Origin: Perkinsus olseni
Lineage: Eukaryota; Perkinsozoa; Perkinsida; Perkinsidae
NCBI GenBank assembly: GCA_013115135.1
Contig: JABANP010000158.1
Span: 1-64,000 of the forward strand
Reading direction: 5' to 3'
Length of the DNA stretch: 64,000 nt
The notes beneath the pieces are model-generated. The model was given only the letters and a program-made list of their open reading frames with translations, was not told where the DNA came from and searched no databases. Below are positions 59,241 through 64,000 of the stretch, in pieces. Each line of letters begins with the position of its first letter. Within the stretch, counting starts at the first letter, position 1. A program made the translations under genes and the position numbers.

Positions 59241-62174
59241 ATGCCGAGTCGGGACCCGATCGACGTGAAGGTTATGCGGGTCAGTCAGATGCACCAGGCT
59301 CTGCCTGTTCACCCCATCATACAGGCATGATTCGTATCTTACATGCTTCAACCTAAGATATCTGGTGTGCTTTAGGACTGCCATAACCCGCTTCTGGGTG
59401 TGGAATCTTCGAGGAGATTGGAAGGTGCATCGCTCAAGTTACCCCGAGAAGTGAGGTAGTAGTCTTAACGCCTGCGTTGTGAGTTCCTCGTCGAGAGTGC
59501 CCCAAACTAGTGTAAGTTTAGAAAGAACTGAGGGATCTTCAATAGAAATTGCTTGGGATAGTGCCACTGTCTTTGTGTATTCTGAGATTATTCTATCCGC
59601 ACCGGGGATCGAACCTGAGTGGTATCGTGCTTGGAATTCTTCCCCAGAAAAGAGCGGGGGCTTATCTTACGTTGAACGTTTCGTCGCGTTGTATGAGTTA
59701 GTATTTTCCCCGTGTCGTGCTTCCTCCGCTTCCAGCCAGGCTCACGCTCTCATTTCTTGTCCGTGCGAGATGGGTGGGGTATCTTCCACCTTCGATGGGA
59801 GTATCTTTTCTCAGTGACATGCTTCGTGGGTGAAGCCTTTCAAGGATACATAACAGTCGCCGTTGACAGTCCGAACATAAGCACACTCTATAATGTCACT
59901 CTTAGGGCAAGCCGCAGGAAACCGCAAGTATCTTAGGTTGAAGCATGCACTTCACAGGTCAATCTATCGTGCCCGGCGGTGGGTGAGGAATCTGTCAGTC
60001 TAGTCGACACCACCGACCATCCCCTCCGCGTCCTCGCGAAAGAGTGCCCTGTCGAGCAAGTGGTCACGACCAGAGGAAAGTTCGTAAGCGCTGGATGTCT
60101 AGATTGGCCTTCCCTCGACTTCTCTCCCTCAGTCCCTCTCTGTCCCTTCGATACACATACTACAAGTGCAGATAACGTGAGCCGTGTTGAGCCTCTGCCG
60201 TGCTTCGCTCCGCCTCGATTATTTACCATTTTAGATACACTCTGTCCCCTGACGGAGAGACGCTGTACTTTAAAAGGAGCTACAAGTTCCCTGTTGTCGC
60301 CCCTCTGGCTGTTCACCATGAAGTGGTTCAACTGGACGTAAGCTCACGGACGACCGAAGCGTATCTTAGGTTGAAGCTTGTCTCAGACGCGACTTTTGTG
60401 TAACGTCACTGTGACTAACACTCATCCTACTGCGAATATAGCGATCTTTGATGCGGAGGTCGAACCCATCCCAGGCTTCCTCAGTCAGCCTGTTGGTGAA
60501 ACGAGTAAGTTGGCAGCTCCATTGGGCAGCTCTGGGAGGGCAAGGGGGCGATGCGGTTGAGGCCGCAGCTCGAAATCATTTCCGATTCTCTTCTGATCGA
60601 TTACTTATTGCAACTGAAAAATTAGTGATGTCTCATACCCGCTCTTCTGGGTTGAATTGATGACTAGCTGTGCGGAATTTCCCGAAATTAGGATTTTTCA
60701 AATAGGGAATGTCACCGGGTATCCACACTGTGAGTTCGCCCTTGTCGCGATTCTGAGCCAAAAATCGCAACCTCTTGAGGGAATGGGAACCCGCAAGACG
60801 CTCCCCGAGGAATGTCGAATCGAAGCTCTCCATGCTGGTGATTCTGATGGATTGGTCCGCATAGCGAAACTCTCCTCCTTTTGGGGTCAGACCTGTTCAT
60901 ATTCCGCTGCCTTGTTGTTGTGGACAAAGGGAAATGGGATCCCTACTGTGCTAGCGAGCTAGTGATCAGAGGGAATCCGCTTTTTGATGGAACGGGACTG
61001 CCGCCTCTGGCCTTTCTCAGGGAGTACTCACGTGTTGGCACCGAAGGAGGCCAATGCGGCCGAGTACGTATTCCAGCTTAGTCCTCGCGGAAGTAGTGTT
61101 GATATTAACTATGTAGGTCGCGTTTCGAAGTCCAGTCATACCACAACTTGGACAAATCTAGGTACGACAGTTGGCATCCTATGGCGTGTTCAAGTATCAA
61201 TGGCGATGTCCACAGCTGGGCAGTGCGTCTGACTCGTTACTCGGCGTGCAGCAGCAGCTGGATGTGCGGCCTCTGCAACAGCAGGACCTCGATCTACGAC
61301 TGGTGAGTGTATAAACACGGCAGGGTAGAGTGGGATGGATCTTCACGCATGAACGTTAATGAGTCGCTTGAAAGAACCTTTGAGGGGCAATTTCCTTCTC
61401 GAAATTGCTGTCGCTGATTTTCTTGTTCAAATTGCTGTCACTGATTTTTTTCTTCAAGTCGTTGTCACTGGTTTTCTTTTCGAAAATGTTCATTTACTCG
61501 TCACTATCATTCGCCTTGAGCTCGGCTGATCACCGAGATGCTCATTACTAATGAATCATCAGCTCGTTTTGTTCAGCAAGCATCGAGCTATGATGCCGCA
61601 GTCTCGTCGAACGTCAGTGGCCTGCCCGAAGGAGTCCTCGCGGCTACTGTAGAGAAGCCCTTTTCGATCCAAGTGGAAGTTGTTAACAATTCTGAGAGGG
61701 ATGTCGCTGTGGCTATTCACTACGATGTTGATGCTCTGGGAGAAGTACAGATAGCCGGAGCTACGGAGCAGACCTTAGGGGTAGAGTCTCGTGGTCGAGT
61801 TGAATGGGGACCGACGTCCGGAAAACGTATCTGGCTCTGAATTTACCCATGAGTATTCGGCAGAATGATCGTCACAGTTGCGTTTTTCGATTGTCGCTTT
61901 TTCCCTTGACGACGAATCGCCATTGACATAATACTGTCGTCTTCCGTTGGGCCAGCATCAGGAGAGAATGCTATCATCACCACCCGACGCTAGGCTGAGC
62001 ACTGCGTCTCTTCAGACGATACAAGCATTTAGCTCCCTGCCGTTCACCCTCTCCCTCTTCCCCTTCGCCCCTGGCATCTTCACTCTGGGCTCCGGCATGT
62101 CTCTGCGGGATAAGGAGACTGATGCTAAGTACCAAGCGTCACCGTTTGCTCAGCTTGTGTGTTTACCAGCGTGA
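59241..62174 (+). CDS. TRAPPC13: TRAPP complex subunit 13
   Basis: TRAPPC13 is a beta-sandwich subunit of the TRAPP tethering complexes in ER-Golgi and Golgi traffic. Exon 1 at 59241 reads MPSRDPIDVKVMRVSQMHQ, matching the family start A-L-K-V-M-R-L. Later exons: YITVAVDSPNISTLYNVTL; VNLSCPAVGEESVSLVDTTD; IHILQVQITYTLSPDGETLY then FKRSYKFPVVAPLAVHH, the best-conserved strand pair (Y-T...G-E-K-M-Y-F-R-K-F-F-K-F); TRLLCNVTVTNTHPTANIAI; VEKPFSIQVEVVNNSERDVA (family E-P-F-x-I-x-x-x-I-x-N-x-S-E-R); and the end GMSLRDKETDAKYQASPFAQ LVCLPA, stop 62172-62174. Introns at 60177-60234 (58 nt, family C) and 60338-60386 (49 nt, family B) are placed exactly by the frame. The first intron starts at GC or an unseen site: exon 1 runs into TGA at 59328. 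Confidence 0.8.
59345..59375 (+). repeat. Intron-family B core at the acceptor of TRAPPC13 intron 1
   Basis: GCTTCAACCTAAGATA at 59345-59360, then tctggtgtgctttag. Confidence 0.65.
59600..59630 (-). repeat. Antisense tRNA-like T-arm (family D)
   Basis: CACCGGGGATCGAACCTGAG within a TRAPPC13 intron. Confidence 0.55.
59928..59957 (+). repeat. Intron-family B core ending at an acceptor
   Basis: GTATCTTAGGTTGAAGCATG then cacttcacag. The likely donor is a GC site, AGG gcaagc at 59906, giving a GC-AG intron of about 51 nt before VNLSCPAVGEE. Confidence 0.65.
60177..60234 (+). repeat. 58-nt TRAPPC13 intron with family-C core, sense
   Basis: Donor ATAAC gtgagc, acceptor accattttag. GCTTCGCTCCGCC at 60202-60214. 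Splicing gives HILQVQITYTLSPDGE in the family frame. Confidence 0.85.
60338..60386 (+). repeat. 49-nt TRAPPC13 intron with family-B core
   Basis: Donor CTGGAC gtaagc, acceptor tgtctcag. GTATCTTAGGTTGAAGCTTG at 60361-60380 ends 6 nt before the splice site. Splicing joins HEVVQLD to TRLLCNVTVTN. Confidence 0.85.
61395..61487 (+). repeat. Tandem 27-30-nt repeat in a TRAPPC13 intron
   Basis: Three degenerate copies of CTTCTCGAAATTGCTGTCGC-TGATTTT plus a partial fourth, between the exon near 61300 and the exon starting near 61560. Confidence 0.7.
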
Positions 62175-62586
62175 CTGCGATATTTGTTTCACTACTCTCG
62201 TCGCAGTGTTGGGTTCGGGCCCCCCTTTGCTGCACCAGCCATTGACTCCTTATCGGAAAACTACTGCTTCCTAGATATTATTCGTTCGAAAAAAACTCTA
62301 TTTTCCGGCGAAAAGTACTCGAAAGTTCTGAAAAAAAAGCTCCGGGCTGTAAGTTCCCGGTAAGTTCGAAACTCGAAAGATCCCAACTTGTCAAATCTGT
62401 GCCTCATCCACTCGAGACTGAGGTCCTCAGTTAGCCAAAGGGACGTCTTCTTAGTATTAATTTACACGGGAGAGTACCATCATTCTGTCAACGGGAAAAT
62501 TGGTGTGATTTTTCTCGGCGCTTAACGTCTTGCGGGATATTATCATGACCCTGCTCGGTCCTCAAGTTTGGTTATAGTCATTCAAA

Positions 62587-63261
62587 ATGCTGCAAACAAC
62601 GTCCATCCTTTTTGTATTTCTCCCGACACTATCGGTCGAGGCGCAGCCGGCGGAGATCCGCTCTAGTGACGGCTGCATATGGGTTGAAGGGTTGGGCTGT
62701 GAGCTGAGCTACGAGGCTGAGTGCCATGCCTACCAGTCAATCGACAGGCCGTCGCTGTGGCCGATGCTGAATGAGCTAGATTGGCAGTACTATGAGAATA
62801 GGTGCTCCTATTGCCTTGGTTTGACGGATCGGGACACCTGCGTATCAAGCGAGATCTGCGAATGGTCGGCCGGAATGTGTTCTTATTCAAAGCATACGTT
62901 GGCCTCTAGAGCCATCCAGGAGCCCCATTCCGGCGGTGAGGATCGGGTTAGTTTCCTTCGCAGTGAAGTAGCAGCGCACATGATGTGCCAGAGAGTGAGG
63001 GAAGCGGAGGACTGCCGTAACGTTTGGGGGATGCCTTTGGGACACTGGAAGAGGAAAAGTGAGCGTGATAGCGTCTGCCGTTCGTGCCCGTCATCGCTCG
63101 TTCTCAGTGCCTGCGCGACATCTGGGCGGTGATGAGCTCCTGCTGTCCGTGGCTTCCAAGCGATCTACACCAAGGCTGACGTTTGCCGCAACAGAAGCTC
63201 CTCATATATAGCGTGCATCGGAGGCGCCGGAGAGGGAATGCCTTATTATTATGAACCATAA
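62587..63261 (+). pseudogene. Secreted cysteine-rich protein, copy 2, apparently frameshifted
   Basis: Related to the gene at 57689-58781: signal peptide (MLQTTSILFVFLPTLSVEA), SSDGCIWVEGLGCELSYEAE, YYENRCSYCLGL and CVSSEICEWSAGMCSY align with copy 1, cysteine for cysteine. After EAEDCRN the homologous GGCLWDTGRGK lies in another frame. QCLRDIWAVMSSCC matches copy 1 (QCIRDIWKVMQDCC), but the following FQAIYTKADVCRNRSSS is again shifted by one base. The segment corresponding to AYERRFKLVDRDKEG is missing. Either it is decaying, or unrecognised introns or base errors explain the shifts. The uninterrupted frame from 62587 ends at 63132. Confidence 0.55.
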
Positions 63262-64000
63262 TCATCCGTTTCTTGTGGACTACTTTTTATGGCCTGTTCA
63301 AGGCTTGCTGGTTACGGATTATACTGCCCAACCAGTTCTGTCTTCTGGCAATCTTCTTTACGCAGTAGGACCATCGGCTGGGTGTTGGGTTGTCCTAGTT
63401 CCGACGGGTGGGACTCAGTGGCGCCATTCTTCCCTGAGAGGGAGACAGTTGATTGCCTTACCAAAGGAACCGAGGTAGATCCGAGCACAAGTCAAAAGCA
63501 TCGATTGACGAGACTTGAACGGTGTTGGCAATAATGGCGCGCCTGCCCTATTCCGAGTAGGCTGCTGTCAAAGCCTAGCAAGTGGACTCCTCTGTGTGTA
63601 AGGTACCTCTACTTGCCTACTACTTCTAGTGATTGGTCAGTCTTTGAGGAGATACTAAAGCCTGTGTGCTCACAACAAGGCACCACCCCTGACCAGTTGC
63701 GGGTACTGCCCCGAGCACACCCGTCTGGTCTCTAGCCTATCGCTAAGCTGGAAGAACCGCTTGGGTTCGATGCTCGCAGTGCTACAGTGAATTTCGGTCG
63801 TTCGTTTTGCCTTCGGGTTGAGCTCTAATATGCGTCTCGCTTCGCTCCGCCGTCCATTAGTTTTTGTTCCGACTGTAGGGAGTGTTCAATCAGTTGATTT
63901 TTAACCTCAGAATTGATTTTAGAGACGCATTTTAGCGGTGAGAGTCAATTTAAGAAACTAAGAATGTTTCTATTGGGCACAGGGTGTCACCACTGGTCAG
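63262..64000. other. Unassigned right end
   Basis: No gene I can support. Frames at 63251-63534 have no recognisable domain. A family-C core at 63838-63851, followed by a T-rich tract and gactgtag, suggests an intron of a gene continuing past the window. Confidence 0.35.
63838..63851 (+). repeat. Intron-family C core near the right end
   Basis: CGCTTCGCTCCGCC, then a T-rich stretch and a possible acceptor (gactgtag). Confidence 0.55.

Overview
This is nuclear DNA of an intron-rich, gene-dense single-celled eukaryote. Coding exons are short and separated by GT-AG introns that are very often only 42-60 nt long (46, 50, 46, 45, 42, 49 and 55 nt in the introns I could place exactly). Neighbouring genes can be as close as about 30 bp. 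The conserved genes are typical eukaryotic ones. The lineage-specific genes are secreted cysteine-rich or beta-rich proteins. Together these fit an alveolate protist, and I lean towards Perkinsus, but that assignment is an inference and not shown by the sequence itself.

Layout. Left arm, minus strand: a secreted multi-module beta-rich protein (631-3134), an unassigned multi-exon gene (about 4828-9299), a threonine-rich mucin-like protein with a 33-bp minisatellite (10426-11232) and a small unassigned gene (12805-13674). Then a plus-strand RNA-biology block: U1 snRNP protein C (14977-15814), a GLE1-like mRNA export factor (recognised part 17764-19883, possible upstream exons from 15942) and LSM5 (20248-20853, all four exons resolved). 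A 331-bp MITE with 46-bp inverted repeats (20973-21303) separates this from a long minus-strand block: an SMPD4-like protein (21752-25867), an HMG-box protein (25900-26820), an unassigned gene (27156-27925), pantothenate kinase (28153-30591), a fused AtuA/enoyl-CoA hydratase protein (30901-35780) and a secreted helical protein (about 36460-37962). After a gene-poor stretch, the right arm is on the plus strand: a giant HUWE1-type HECT ubiquitin ligase (40701-57528), a secreted cysteine-rich protein (57689-58781), TRAPPC13 (59241-62174) and a damaged second copy of the cysteine-rich gene (62587-63261).

Functional themes are RNA processing and export (U1-C, LSm5, Gle1), protein turnover and trafficking (HECT ligase, TRAPPC13), CoA and branched or terpenoid acyl-CoA metabolism (PanK, AtuA-ECH), membrane lipid (SMPD4) and secreted lineage-specific families.

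The most unusual signal lies in the introns. Four short sequence families recur across the window, on both strands and in unrelated genes, mostly inside introns and usually close to the 3' splice site. (A) AATTTCGTGGCGCGTGACG. (B) GCTTCAACCTAAGATAC. (C) GCTTCGCTCCGCC. (D) a tRNA-like element with the pol III B-box GGTTCGATYCC. In several cases almost the whole intron is one such element. In pantothenate kinase the splice sites sit at the edges of a tRNA-like sequence. This looks like a set of introner-like, partly SINE/tRNA-derived intron families.
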